From contig JAQXKW010000002.1 of NCBI GenBank assembly GCA_029010655.1, positions 1 to 13,520 of the forward strand: DNA of 13,520 bases. Direction: 5' to 3'. Source of the stretch: Clostridia bacterium. GTDB taxonomy: Bacteria > Bacillota > Clostridia > Oscillospirales > CAG-272. A model generated the notes under the pieces. The model saw nothing but the letters and a program-made list of their open reading frames with translations, did no database searches and had not been told where the DNA came from. Made by a program: the position numbers and the translations under genes. Below, piece after piece: positions 7,658-13,520 of the stretch (its first letter is position 1; each line of letters begins with the position of its first letter).

Positions 7658-7864
7658 CAAAGACAAAGGGAGGCAGATTCGGTGATTTCGCCGCTCGTCG
7701 GCGTACAAAGGTACGGCAGAGGGCGAAAGCGCCGAAAGCCAATAACGGCGGGCTATTTAGCCCGCCGTTAAAAATGCTGTGTGTCTTTAGAAATATTGGT
7801 TTATACTTTGTAAATAGATAAAAATATTTAGAACTAAATTGGCGGTCTGACCGCTTTGTCTTTG
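7658..7864. other. Non-coding block bounded by an 11-bp inverted repeat, GC-rich and foldable on the left
   Basis: CAAAGACAAAG (7658-7668) is repeated in inverse as CTTTGTCTTTG (7854-7864). Inside, bases 7672-7740 can close on themselves: GGC (7672-7674) with GCC (7738-7740), and TTCGG (7678-7682) with CCGAA (7732-7736). Between them are competing small hairpins, CGGTG/CGCCG (7680-7684/7689-7693), CGCCG/CGGCG (7689-7693/7699-7703), GTAC-aaag-GTAC (7703-7714) and GGCG-aaag-CGCC (7722-7733). A separate 12-bp hairpin follows at 7743-7770, then an AT-rich stretch (7771-7840). I see no credible coding region. It could be a structured RNA or 3' UTR element, or a small dispersed repeat of MITE type. 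The family is not recognised, and the strand of any transcript is undecided. Confidence 0.35.
7743..7770. terminator. Perfect 12-bp hairpin downstream of eno, probable terminator
   Basis: TAACGGCGGGCT (7743-7754), loop ATTT, and AGCCCGCCGTTA (7759-7770) form a perfect, very stable stem. It lies 93 bases after the enolase stop. It is followed on the plus strand by AAAAATG rather than a T run, and on the minus strand by only a weak TTGGCTTT, so it is not a textbook intrinsic terminator. Position between two convergent genes is the main support for a termination or 3'-end stabilising role. Confidence 0.5.
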
Positions 7865-7867
7865 CTC

Positions 7868-7895
7868 AGAAGGCTGCCCGTAAGGGCAGCCTTCT
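7868..7895. terminator. Perfect 12-bp hairpin downstream of rpmA, probable terminator
   Basis: AGAAGGCTGCCC (7868-7879), loop GTAA, and GGGCAGCCTTCT (7884-7895) form a perfect stem starting 15 bases after the rpmA stop as read on the minus strand. The sequence after it on the minus strand (GAGCAAAGAC) has no T run. It is placed exactly where the rplU-prp-rpmA transcript should end, but the missing T tract leaves the mechanism open. Confidence 0.55.
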
Positions 7896-7910
7896 AAAAC
7901 TGCGGAAAGA

Positions 7911-8192
7911 TTATTCAGCAACGTAAACGCTGACCTGTTTTCTGCCGCCGTGGATATGCTCAAATTTAACCTTACCGTCAATAAGAGCAAACAGGGTGTC
8001 GTCGGAACCGCGGCCGACATTGTTGCCGGGATGAATGTGGGTTCCTCTCTGGCGAACGATACTGTTGCCTGCGATTACTGCCTGTCCGTCAGCCTTCTTT
8101 ACGCCAAGTCTTTTAGACTCGCTGTCACGTCCGTTCTTGGTAGAACCAACGCCCTTCTTATGTGCAAAAAACTGCAAACTGATTCTAAGCAT
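7911..8192 (-). CDS. rpmA: 50S ribosomal protein L27 (with cleavable N-terminal leader)
   Basis: A 93-residue L27, whose N-terminus reaches toward the peptidyl-transferase centre. The sequence begins MLRISLQFFA followed by HKKG, the Firmicutes form in which a short leader ending Phe-Phe-Ala is removed by the protease Prp, exposing the mature N-terminus (His11 here). The STKNGRDS and GNNVGRGSDDTLFAL segments are standard L27. ATG at 8190-8192 is preceded by GGAGGT about seven bases upstream, and this start is required to keep the cleavage motif. The gene for the cleaving protease lies 36 bp upstream in the same operon. It is the last gene of rplU-prp-rpmA. Confidence 0.97.
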   Translation of the reverse strand: MLRISLQFFAHKKGVGSTKNGRDSESKRLGVKKADGQAVIAGNSIVRQRGTHIHPGNNVGRGSDDTLFALIDGKVKFEHIHGGRKQVSVYVAE

Positions 8193-8228
8193 TTCAATTA
8201 CCTCCGTTAAAAATTTGCCCGAAGCCGA

Positions 8229-8579
8229 TTACTCCTCGACTTCTTCAACTTCAAGAAAGTCGTAATATTCTTCTGTGAGATCATTAAGCTGAAAGAAATA
8301 TCCCTGGAATAGTCCCGATATGGCATACTGGGTTTTCTCATCCTCCGAATACTCGGGGAGAGCCGCCAGAGCTTTTACGGAAATCCTTGTCGCACCGTCG
8401 TCAATCTGATAATCAACATCGGATGCATAGGAAATTTCAATCGTATTAATAATCAGCATAGTCATTGCGGAAAGCGCCGCACAGAGCACGTCGTCCCCTG
8501 ATTCGCCGTATCCCGTATGACCCGTTTCTTCAAAGCCGTAATAAAAACCGTTACGGCGGAAGAATTTAATATGCGTCAC
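8229..8579 (-). CDS. prp: Ribosomal-processing cysteine protease Prp
   Basis: Prp (formerly YsxB/DUF464) is the small cysteine protease that trims the N-terminal leader of L27 before or during ribosome assembly; in Staphylococcus aureus this is essential. The protein is 116 residues. The family core reads Gly-His-x-Gly-x-x-x-x-Gly-Asp-Asp-x-x-Cys-Ala-Ala-x-Ser, giving the catalytic pair His21 and Cys33. It lies between rplU (15 bp upstream) and rpmA (36 bp downstream), the conserved Firmicutes arrangement. The start is GTG at 8577-8579, supported by a GGGAGG ribosome binding site about five bases before it; no ATG fits. The C-terminus is notably acidic (several Glu residues in the last ten). 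Confidence 0.95.
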   Translation of the reverse strand: MTHIKFFRRNGFYYGFEETGHTGYGESGDDVLCAALSAMTMLIINTIEISYASDVDYQIDDGATRISVKALAALPEYSEDEKTQYAISGLFQGYFFQLNDLTEEYYDFLEVEEVEE

Positions 8580-8594
8580 GGATGCCTCCCGGCA

Positions 8595-8906
8595 TTACGC
8601 CTCAATCTTTGCGATTTCAACCTTTGTATAAGGCTGTCTGTGACCCATCTTTCTCTTCTCGTTCTTCTTAGGCTTATAAGTCATTACATAAATCTTTTTA
8701 GCCTTGCCGTTCTTCAGCACCTTAGCGGTTACCTTAGCGCCGTCAACGGTGGGAGCGCCGACCTTAACGTCGCTGCCGTCTCCGCAAACGAGAACCTTAT
8801 CAAATACTACTTCTGCACCTTCGTCAGCTGTAAGCTTTTCAACGAAGACTACGTCACCCTCGGTGACCTTGTACTGCTTTCCGCCTGTTTCAATAACTGC
8901 GTACAC
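8595..8906 (-). CDS. rplU: 50S ribosomal protein L21
   Basis: L21 binds 23S rRNA in the large subunit, with L20 as a neighbour. The N-terminus reads M-Y-A-V-I-E-T-G-G-K-Q-Y-K-V, the near-invariant L21 start. The basic C-terminal signature K-P-K-K-N-E-K-R-K-M-G-H-R-Q is present. The start is placed at GTG 8904-8906 (103 residues). A GTG nine bases further upstream (8913-8915) is in frame but forms part of the AGAGAGGTG ribosome binding site, and its extra residues are not found in L21. It is the first gene of rplU-prp-rpmA and has its own promoter and leader. Confidence 0.97.
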   Translation of the reverse strand: MYAVIETGGKQYKVTEGDVVFVEKLTADEGAEVVFDKVLVCGDGSDVKVGAPTVDGAKVTAKVLKNGKAKKIYVMTYKPKKNEKRKMGHRQPYTKVEIAKIEA

Positions 8907-8984
8907 GAAAAGCACCTCTCTTTCATTACAGACTCGCCGATAAAGGTTAGCTGAAAGCTATTAAAAACCCGTACCGTGCGGCAG
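8907..8984 (-). promoter_or_regulatory. Structured rplU 5' leader, probable L21 autoregulatory leader
   Basis: From the predicted start point near 8983 about 77 bases run to the rplU GTG. On the minus strand they can form nested helices: GCCG/CGGC (complements of 8979-8982 and 8936-8939), GGGT/ACCT (8967-8970 with 8944-8947, one G-U pair), and TAGCT-ttc-AGCTA (8956-8960 with 8948-8952). A leader RNA thought to bind L21 is known upstream of rplU in Firmicutes, and position and length fit. I did not match it base by base to the Rfam consensus, so identity is inferred from location and folding. Confidence 0.55.
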
Positions 8985-8989
8985 GATAT

Positions 8990-9018
8990 AGTATACCGCA
9001 AACGTTAATGTTTGTCAA
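8990..9018 (-). promoter_or_regulatory. Sigma-A promoter of rplU-prp-rpmA
   Basis: On the minus strand TTGACA (complement of 9013-9018) is followed after exactly 17 bases by TATACT (complement of 8990-8995), a near-perfect housekeeping promoter. Transcription should begin near 8983. The spacer contains an inverted repeat, CAAAC-6 nt-GTTTG (8999-9014 on the plus strand), which overlaps the edge of the -35 box. The promoter lies within about 20 bp of the lgt stop codon. Confidence 0.9.
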
Positions 9019-9036
9019 TACTTTTAATAAAAATTC

Positions 9037-9894
9037 CTAACTGAGCTGTGCCTTTTTCTTTTTCACCGCAAATACGGTCATAAGGACGATTCCCGTGATA
9101 CAGATAAGCACCGCCAGAAGCTGTGAAACCCTGATTCCCGTACCGAACAGATACAGACTGTCGGAGCGCATTCCTTCTATTACGGCACGGCCCAGACCGT
9201 ACCAAATCATATAAAAGAAGAACACCTGACCGTTGAACTTTTTCTTTTTATAGAATGCGGTCATTATTACAAAGCCCAACAGGCACCACAGGGATTCATA
9301 AAGAAATGTGGGGTGTACTTCTATATAGTTTGAAAAGGAGCCGCCGCCGGAAAATCTTTTAAGCCCCATTCTGAGTATTGAATCGGTTTCACCGCCGTAC
9401 GCCTCGCCGTTGGTAAAGTTGCCCCAGCGACCTATTCCCTGCGCCATAATTACAGACGGTGCAAGAATATCCAGCACTACGAGAAAATAAATTTTCTTTG
9501 CCTTTGCCACGAAATATGCGGCGATAAATCCGGCGATTATACCGCCGAAAATAGCAAGACCGCCGTTCCAGATTGACACTATGTTAAGCAATGTATTGCC
9601 GAGGTTGGAGAAAAAGCCGCCGCCCGTTGCAATATAGTCGTCCAGCTTAAAGATGACATAATACAGTCTTGCGCCGATAATACCGAAAATTATCAAAAAC
9701 AGGGTTAAATCGACTAAATCATCGGACTTAACGCCCTCAATTTTCGCTCTTGAAAGCCCGTACAGAAATGCAAGAACCATAGCGCAGGAAATTATAATTC
9801 CGTACCATGCCACAGGGTGTCCGAATACGGTAAACGCCGTGCTGTTCATTTCAAAGGGTCCTATCCCAAGTCCGGGAAAAGAAACTTCAAACAT
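9037..9894 (-). CDS. lgt: Prolipoprotein diacylglyceryl transferase
   Basis: An integral membrane enzyme that transfers diacylglycerol from phosphatidylglycerol to the lipobox cysteine of prelipoproteins, the first step of lipoprotein maturation. The protein is 285 residues with about seven hydrophobic segments, as in the family. The Lgt signature reads GRWGNFTNGE at residues 155-164, with Arg156 as the conserved arginine. The segment equivalent to the E. coli His103 loop reads W-N-G-G-L-A-I-F-G-G, so Phe116 sits where E. coli has His. The C-terminal R-x-x-I-E-G-M-R-S-D-S-L-Y segment is also typical. ATG at 9892-9894 follows an AGGAGA site. It lies 27 bp after yebC and probably ends the prs-argS-yebC-lgt transcript. 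No clear terminator is seen before the rplU promoter. Confidence 0.96.
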   Translation of the reverse strand: MFEVSFPGLGIGPFEMNSTAFTVFGHPVAWYGIIISCAMVLAFLYGLSRAKIEGVKSDDLVDLTLFLIIFGIIGARLYYVIFKLDDYIATGGGFFSNLGNTLLNIVSIWNGGLAIFGGIIAGFIAAYFVAKAKKIYFLVVLDILAPSVIMAQGIGRWGNFTNGEAYGGETDSILRMGLKRFSGGGSFSNYIEVHPTFLYESLWCLLGFVIMTAFYKKKKFNGQVFFFYMIWYGLGRAVIEGMRSDSLYLFGTGIRVSQLLAVLICITGIVLMTVFAVKKKKAQLS

Positions 9895-9921
9895 AGTAAT
9901 CTCCTATATTTCAGTTTTCGC

Positions 9922-10650
9922 TCAGTCGCAGTTCTCCCAGTTATGGAAGATGTCCTGAACGTCGTCGTTATCCTCAAGATGTTCAATAAGAAGATTCATA
10001 TTCTTTATATCGTCTTCGCTTTCCAGAGTTACATAGCTCTGGGGAACTTTATCAAGCTCTGCGGATGCAACTGTATAGCCTGCTCCCTCAAGTGCTTCAC
10101 GGACAGCACCCAAATCGGAAGGCTCCGTATAAATCTCATATACGTCCTCGTCTGCGGAGAAGTCCTCTGCTCCTGCTTCAAGAGAAGCTTCCATAAGAGC
10201 GTCCTCGTCAACGCCGTCATCCTTTTCGATAACGATTACGCCCTTATCGGTAAACATAAAGGACACACAGCCCGAGGTTCCCATATTTCCGCCGTATTTA
10301 TCGAAGGTATGGCGCACATCTCCGGCAGTTCTGTTTCTGTTATCGGTAGCGGCGGTTACAATAACCGCAACGCCGGAGGGGCCGTAGCCCTCATAGGTGA
10401 TTTCTTCGTAATCAACGGCGTCGGCACTTGAAGCCTTTTTAATAGCTCGCTCGATATTATCGTTAGGCACGTTTGCCGCTTTAGCTTTTGCGATAAGGTC
10501 ACGGAGCTTGGAGTTTCCTGAGGGGTCGGGGCCGCCGGCACGGACTGCAATTGAAATTTCCTTGCCTATTTTTGTGAAAATTTTACCCTTCTGTGCGTCA
10601 GTCTTTGCTTTTTTGTTCTTAATATTATTCCATTTTGAATGTCCGGACAT
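9922..10650 (-). CDS. yebC: YebC/PmpR/TACO1 family protein
   Basis: A 242-residue cytosolic protein beginning MSGHSKWNNIKNKKAKTD, the diagnostic start of the YebC family, with the R-A-G-G-P-D-P-S-G-N, A-N-V-P-N-D-N-I-E-R-A and Y-E-G-Y-G-P-S-G-V-A motifs in order. Bacterial members were first described as DNA-binding regulators. The mitochondrial relative TACO1 and more recent bacterial work point to relief of ribosome stalling, for example at proline runs. Which role applies here cannot be told from sequence. Length is normal and the C-terminal half is acidic as usual. An AAAGGA site precedes the ATG at 10648-10650. It lies 24 bp after argS and 27 bp before lgt. Confidence 0.96.
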   Translation of the reverse strand: MSGHSKWNNIKNKKAKTDAQKGKIFTKIGKEISIAVRAGGPDPSGNSKLRDLIAKAKAANVPNDNIERAIKKASSADAVDYEEITYEGYGPSGVAVIVTAATDNRNRTAGDVRHTFDKYGGNMGTSGCVSFMFTDKGVIVIEKDDGVDEDALMEASLEAGAEDFSADEDVYEIYTEPSDLGAVREALEGAGYTVASAELDKVPQSYVTLESEDDIKNMNLLIEHLEDNDDVQDIFHNWENCD

Positions 10651-10674
10651 GGTGTATTTCCTTTCAAACTGTGA

Positions 10675-12381
10675 TTAGATTTTTTCGGGTGCTCTCATGC
10701 ATATGAGAGCAAGGGCTCTTTTAAGGACAGTTCCCGTCGCCTTTGTCAGGCGGAGCCTTGTATTGCGGACCGTTTCGTCCTCTGCGCCGATTATGGGGCA
10801 GTTATGATAGAATCTGTTAAAGCTCGAAGCAAGCTCTATAATATATCTCGTAATCACCGAAGGCTCATAGTCTTCTATTGCGGAAAGTACCTTTTCGGGG
10901 AATTTTGAAAGCACCTTCAAAAGCTCCGATTCCTCTGCACAAACCACAGATGCGGGAGCAGATTTATCTACCTTTTCCGCTTTTTCAAGAATACTGCAGG
11001 TTCTGGCGTAGGTATACTGGGCATATGGTCCCGTATTTCCCTCAAAGCTGAGAGCGTCCTCCATTATAAAGTTAATATCCTTAATTCTCGTATTATAGAG
11101 ATAATGGAAAACAACCGCTCCGACGCCCACGGCTTCCGCCACAGATTCTTTATCCTTCAGTCCGGGATTCTTTTCCTCTACCAGAGCTGTTACCTTTTCT
11201 ATTGCCTGAGCGAAAAGGTCTTTAAGAAGAACTACGTTGCCCGTTCTTGTTGCCAACTTTTCTCCGCCGATGCTTACCGTGCCGTAGGGCACATGGACAA
11301 GCTCATTGTACCAGTCGTAGCCCATAAGCTCTATAACCTTGAACCACTGTGCAAAATGGAGGGACTGACCGTTTGAGGTAACGTAAATACATTTATCAAA
11401 GTTATAAGTACGTTTTCTGTAAACCGCCGCCGCAATATCTCTGCTGTGGTATATAGTTGAGCCGTCCTTTTTCAGAATAAGGCAAGGGGGCATATTATAC
11501 TCGGACAGGTCTACAATGGACGCACCGTCGTCAATTTTGAGAAGCCCTTTTTCACGAAGAATTTCAACCTGCTCCGGAACTTTATCCACGTAAAAGCTCT
11601 CGCCTGCGTAGCTGTCAAAGGCGATACCCAGCTGTTTGAAAGTTTTTTCGTATTCCTTCAAAGAAATTTCGATAAACCATTTCCACAGCTTAATATTATC
11701 TTCGTCATATTCTTCCAGTTTCTTGAACTCGTCTCTTGCCTGCTGGTTAAGGCTGTCATCCTTTTCGGCTTCCTCGTGGAATTTGACATACAGCTCGACC
11801 AAAGCGTCAATTCCCCGCTTTTCGACCTCATCGGAGCTTCCCCAGTTACGGAACGCCACAATCATTTTTCCGAACTGGGTACCCCAGTCGCCCAAATGAT
11901 TTATGCTGATGCAGTTATACCCTGCAAACTCGTGAAGATTGCGGAGGGAATGTCCTATAACGGTAGTTCCCAGATGTCCTATATGGAAAGGCTTTGCCAC
12001 GTTAGGAGACGCATAATCAAGGCATACGGTTTTGCCCTCGCCCATTCCGGATGCGCCGTACTTATCGCCTTTTTCCTCGATTTGCACAAGCACATTCTGC
12101 AAAAGCCAATCGTCGGAAATCTTAAAATTAAGATAACCGCCCGCACACTGAACGGTGCAGATGCCGCCGAAATCCGCGTCGGAAAGCCTTGAAGCAATAA
12201 CGGGAGGTCCCATTTTCAAGGTTTTTGAAAGCTTGAAGCAAGGCAGGGCAATATCCCCCATAGAGCTGTCGGGGGGATATTCCAGCATTGCGGTTATATC
12301 AGAGGGGGAAAGCTCTGCCGAAAAGTCGGTTTTAATCTTTTCGGACAAGGTTTCCGCTATCCTCTTCTTAAATTCGGTCAT
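10675..12381 (-). CDS. argS: Arginyl-tRNA synthetase
   Basis: A class I synthetase charging tRNA-Arg; like other ArgS enzymes it is expected to need tRNA for amino acid activation. The protein is 568 residues, in the normal range. The N-terminal Add-1 domain (about 1-110) is followed by the catalytic core with ASPNVAKPFHIGHL at 124-137 (HIGH at 133-136) and GDWGTQFGKMI at 164-174. KLATRTGN at 375-382 stands where the KMSK loop lies; ArgS enzymes commonly have a degenerate form of this. The last ~110 residues form the DALR anticodon-binding domain, ending in a typical L-x-x-M-R-A-P-E-K. The ATG at 12379-12381 has AGGAGAG about seven bases upstream, lying directly after the stop codon of the preceding gene, so translation may be coupled. 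No T-box leader is present because the gene is internal to the run. Confidence 0.97.
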   Translation of the reverse strand: MTEFKKRIAETLSEKIKTDFSAELSPSDITAMLEYPPDSSMGDIALPCFKLSKTLKMGPPVIASRLSDADFGGICTVQCAGGYLNFKISDDWLLQNVLVQIEEKGDKYGASGMGEGKTVCLDYASPNVAKPFHIGHLGTTVIGHSLRNLHEFAGYNCISINHLGDWGTQFGKMIVAFRNWGSSDEVEKRGIDALVELYVKFHEEAEKDDSLNQQARDEFKKLEEYDEDNIKLWKWFIEISLKEYEKTFKQLGIAFDSYAGESFYVDKVPEQVEILREKGLLKIDDGASIVDLSEYNMPPCLILKKDGSTIYHSRDIAAAVYRKRTYNFDKCIYVTSNGQSLHFAQWFKVIELMGYDWYNELVHVPYGTVSIGGEKLATRTGNVVLLKDLFAQAIEKVTALVEEKNPGLKDKESVAEAVGVGAVVFHYLYNTRIKDINFIMEDALSFEGNTGPYAQYTYARTCSILEKAEKVDKSAPASVVCAEESELLKVLSKFPEKVLSAIEDYEPSVITRYIIELASSFNRFYHNCPIIGAEDETVRNTRLRLTKATGTVLKRALALICMRAPEKI

Positions 12382-12395
12382 GTATTCTCTCCTGA

Positions 12396-13520
12396 TTATT
12401 TATCGTTAATAGTCAACTGCTGAGCGCATTTTTCTGCCTGACGTTCAAGCAGCTTATTGATTCTTGTAACGGGATTGAGAAGCGATGAAATGGACTGGTC
12501 GTGATTAAGCGTATCAATAACATATGCAACGTATTTGCACATATTAACATCAGCGTACCAAGGTCTCGCTTTAATCTCGGGATCGGTATAAACAAGGTTA
12601 GTTGTAAACACCTTGGTGATAATTCCCTTTTCATATGCTTCGTCAAACACTTTGGGACCGTTTGTGAAAAGTCCGAAGGAAATGAAGGCGAACACACGGC
12701 GTGCGCCTCTTTCTTTCAGCTGTTCCGAAACGTCAATAAGGGATTCGCCCGAGGAAATCATATCGTCTACGATAATTACGTCCTTGCCCTTTACGCTCTT
12801 GCCCAAATACTCATGAGCTTCAATGGGGTTTTTACCGTCCACGATTATGGAATAGTTTCTTCTCTTATAGAACATACCCAGCTCAACGCCCATAACGGAA
12901 GCAAAGTACATGCTTCTGCCCATGGCGCCCTCGTCGGGGGATATAAACATAATATCGTCTTTGGAAAGGGATATATCGGGGTACTCGCGCACCAATGCTT
13001 TCAGCATCTGGTAGGAAGGTCTGATATTATCAAAACCGTTAAGCGGTATTGCGTTCTGAACTCTGGGGTCATGAGCATCAAAGGTAATAATATTCTTAAC
13101 TCCCATATTGCTCAGCTCCTGGAGTGCCAGAGCACAGTCAAGAGATTCTCTTGAGGTTCTCTTATGCTGTCTGCCCTCGTAAAGCATAGGCATAATTACG
13201 GAAACACGGCTTGCTTTGCCTTCAATTGAAGCAATGACTCGTTTAAGGTCTGCGAAATGTTCGTCCGGGCTCATGGGAACCATCATTCCGTGCATTTTAT
13301 ATTTTTCGCCGTAGTTGAAGCAATCCGAAATAATATAGAGGTCATGACCGCGTGCGGATTCGCGAAGAAGGGCTTTTCCCTCGCCGCTTCCGAATCTGGG
13401 ACATTCTGCGTGAAAAATGAAATCCTGATCATCATCATGGCGACGCCATTCCTTCAGATATGCGTCAACCTGATTGACAAAATCTTCGCAACCTCTCATT
13501 CCGATAACGCCGAGTTCTCC
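12396..13520 (-). CDS. prs: Ribose-phosphate pyrophosphokinase, atypical long type (5' end outside window)
   Basis: PRPP synthetase-family protein, expected to make phosphoribosyl pyrophosphate from ribose-5-phosphate and ATP for nucleotide, His and Trp synthesis. The PRPP-binding loop reads DVIIVDDMISSGES (12741-12782). Counterparts of the usual catalytic elements are YEGRQHKR (13158-13181, replacing the common P-Y-A-R-Q-D-R-K) and FDAHDP (13065-13082, replacing V-D-L-H-A). It is longer and more divergent than the ~315-residue class I enzymes and resembles a group annotated as ribose-phosphate pyrophosphokinase in many Clostridia. The ATG at 13497-13499 is probably not the start: the frame stays open to the window edge, the residues before it (G-E-L-G-V-I-G) look like family sequence, and no well-spaced ribosome binding site precedes it. 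The 14-bp gap to argS indicates a shared transcript. Activity is inferred; regulatory differences are possible. Confidence 0.85.
   Translation of the reverse strand, partial: GELGVIGMRGCEDFVNQVDAYLKEWRRHDDDQDFIFHAECPRFGSGEGKALLRESARGHDLYIISDCFNYGEKYKMHGMMVPMSPDEHFADLKRVIASIEGKASRVSVIMPMLYEGRQHKRTSRESLDCALALQELSNMGVKNIITFDAHDPRVQNAIPLNGFDNIRPSYQMLKALVREYPDISLSKDDIMFISPDEGAMGRSMYFASVMGVELGMFYKRRNYSIIVDGKNPIEAHEYLGKSVKGKDVIIVDDMISSGESLIDVSEQLKERGARRVFAFISFGLFTNGPKVFDEAYEKGIITKVFTTNLVYTDPEIKARPWYADVNMCKYVAYVIDTLNHDQSISSLLNPVTRINKLLERQAEKCAQQLTINDK

Noticed and set aside
7615..7821. 68-codon TTG-started frame running from the end of eno into the hairpin block
   Set aside because: It begins inside eno without a convincing ribosome binding site, and its basic translation comes from GC-rich inverted repeats, so it is more likely a by-product of the structured element than a protein.
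7842..7854. Small GCGGT-CTG-ACCGC hairpin followed by TTTGTCTTTG as a plus-strand terminator
   Set aside because: The stem is only 5 bp with a 3-nt loop, and the T-rich run is better explained as the right arm of the 11-bp inverted repeat. It may contribute but is not supportable alone.
8907..8915. Upstream GTG as L21 start
   Set aside because: The GTG is part of AGAGAGGTG; the next GTG yields the invariant M-Y-A-V-I start of L21.
9817..10431. 204-codon plus-strand frame across lgt and yebC
   Set aside because: It overlaps two strongly identified minus-strand genes and its translation resembles nothing known.
12501..13154. 217-codon plus-strand frame opposite the PRPP synthetase-like gene
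   Set aside because: Entirely antisense to a recognisable gene, with a low-complexity translation unlike any family I know.
1..13520. Defence system, prophage, CRISPR array, transposon or biosynthetic cluster
   Set aside because: All sizeable frames are explained by housekeeping or sporulation genes; no spaced repeats, transposase, integrase, toxin-antitoxin pair or phage protein was found on either strand.

Overview
The window looks like ordinary chromosome from a Gram-positive, endospore-forming Clostridia-type bacterium, probably near the Ruminococcaceae/Oscillospiraceae. The evidence is strong AGGAGG ribosome binding sites, a YaaH/SleL-type spore cortex hydrolase, a ribosomal protein L27 with the Firmicutes cleavable N-terminus next to its protease Prp, a DivIVA-domain protein, and base composition that looks mid-40s percent GC by eye. 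No tRNA, rRNA, CRISPR array, insertion sequence or phage gene was seen. Nearly all of the window is tightly packed housekeeping genes.

Layout: (1) Positions 1-4987, plus strand, form a likely operon: the 3' part of a GH109-like Gfo/Idh/MocA oxidoreductase-fold protein, htpG (Hsp90), an alpha-phosphoglucomutase, and a small DivIVA-domain coiled-coil protein. It ends at a bidirectional terminator (4991-5019). (2) A LysM-LysM-GH18 spore hydrolase (5017-6297, minus) converges on that terminator. It diverges from enolase (6396-7649, plus) across a short AT-rich region holding two small palindromes. (3) Positions 7650-7910 are non-coding: an inverted-repeat-bounded, GC-rich, foldable block and two perfect 12-bp hairpins lie between the convergent enolase and rpmA genes. 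(4) rpmA, prp and rplU (minus) form the classic L21-Prp-L27 operon, with a consensus sigma-A promoter and a foldable leader resembling the L21 leader. (5) lgt, yebC, argS and a PRPP-synthetase-like gene (minus) form a tightly spaced run continuing past the right edge.

How the genes work together: rplU-prp-rpmA makes two large-subunit proteins plus the protease that trims L27. The PRPP-synthetase-like gene, argS, yebC and lgt cover nucleotide precursor supply, tRNA charging, a translation/transcription factor and lipoprotein lipidation. Phosphoglucomutase and enolase are central carbon enzymes, encoded in separate units.

I do not see a convincing undescribed multi-gene system. The parts most worth a second look are the structured, inverted-repeat-bounded intergenic block after enolase, the tandem palindromes before enolase, the atypical PRPP synthetase family cut by the right edge, and the unexplained grouping of a sugar-active protein with htpG, phosphoglucomutase and a DivIVA-like protein.
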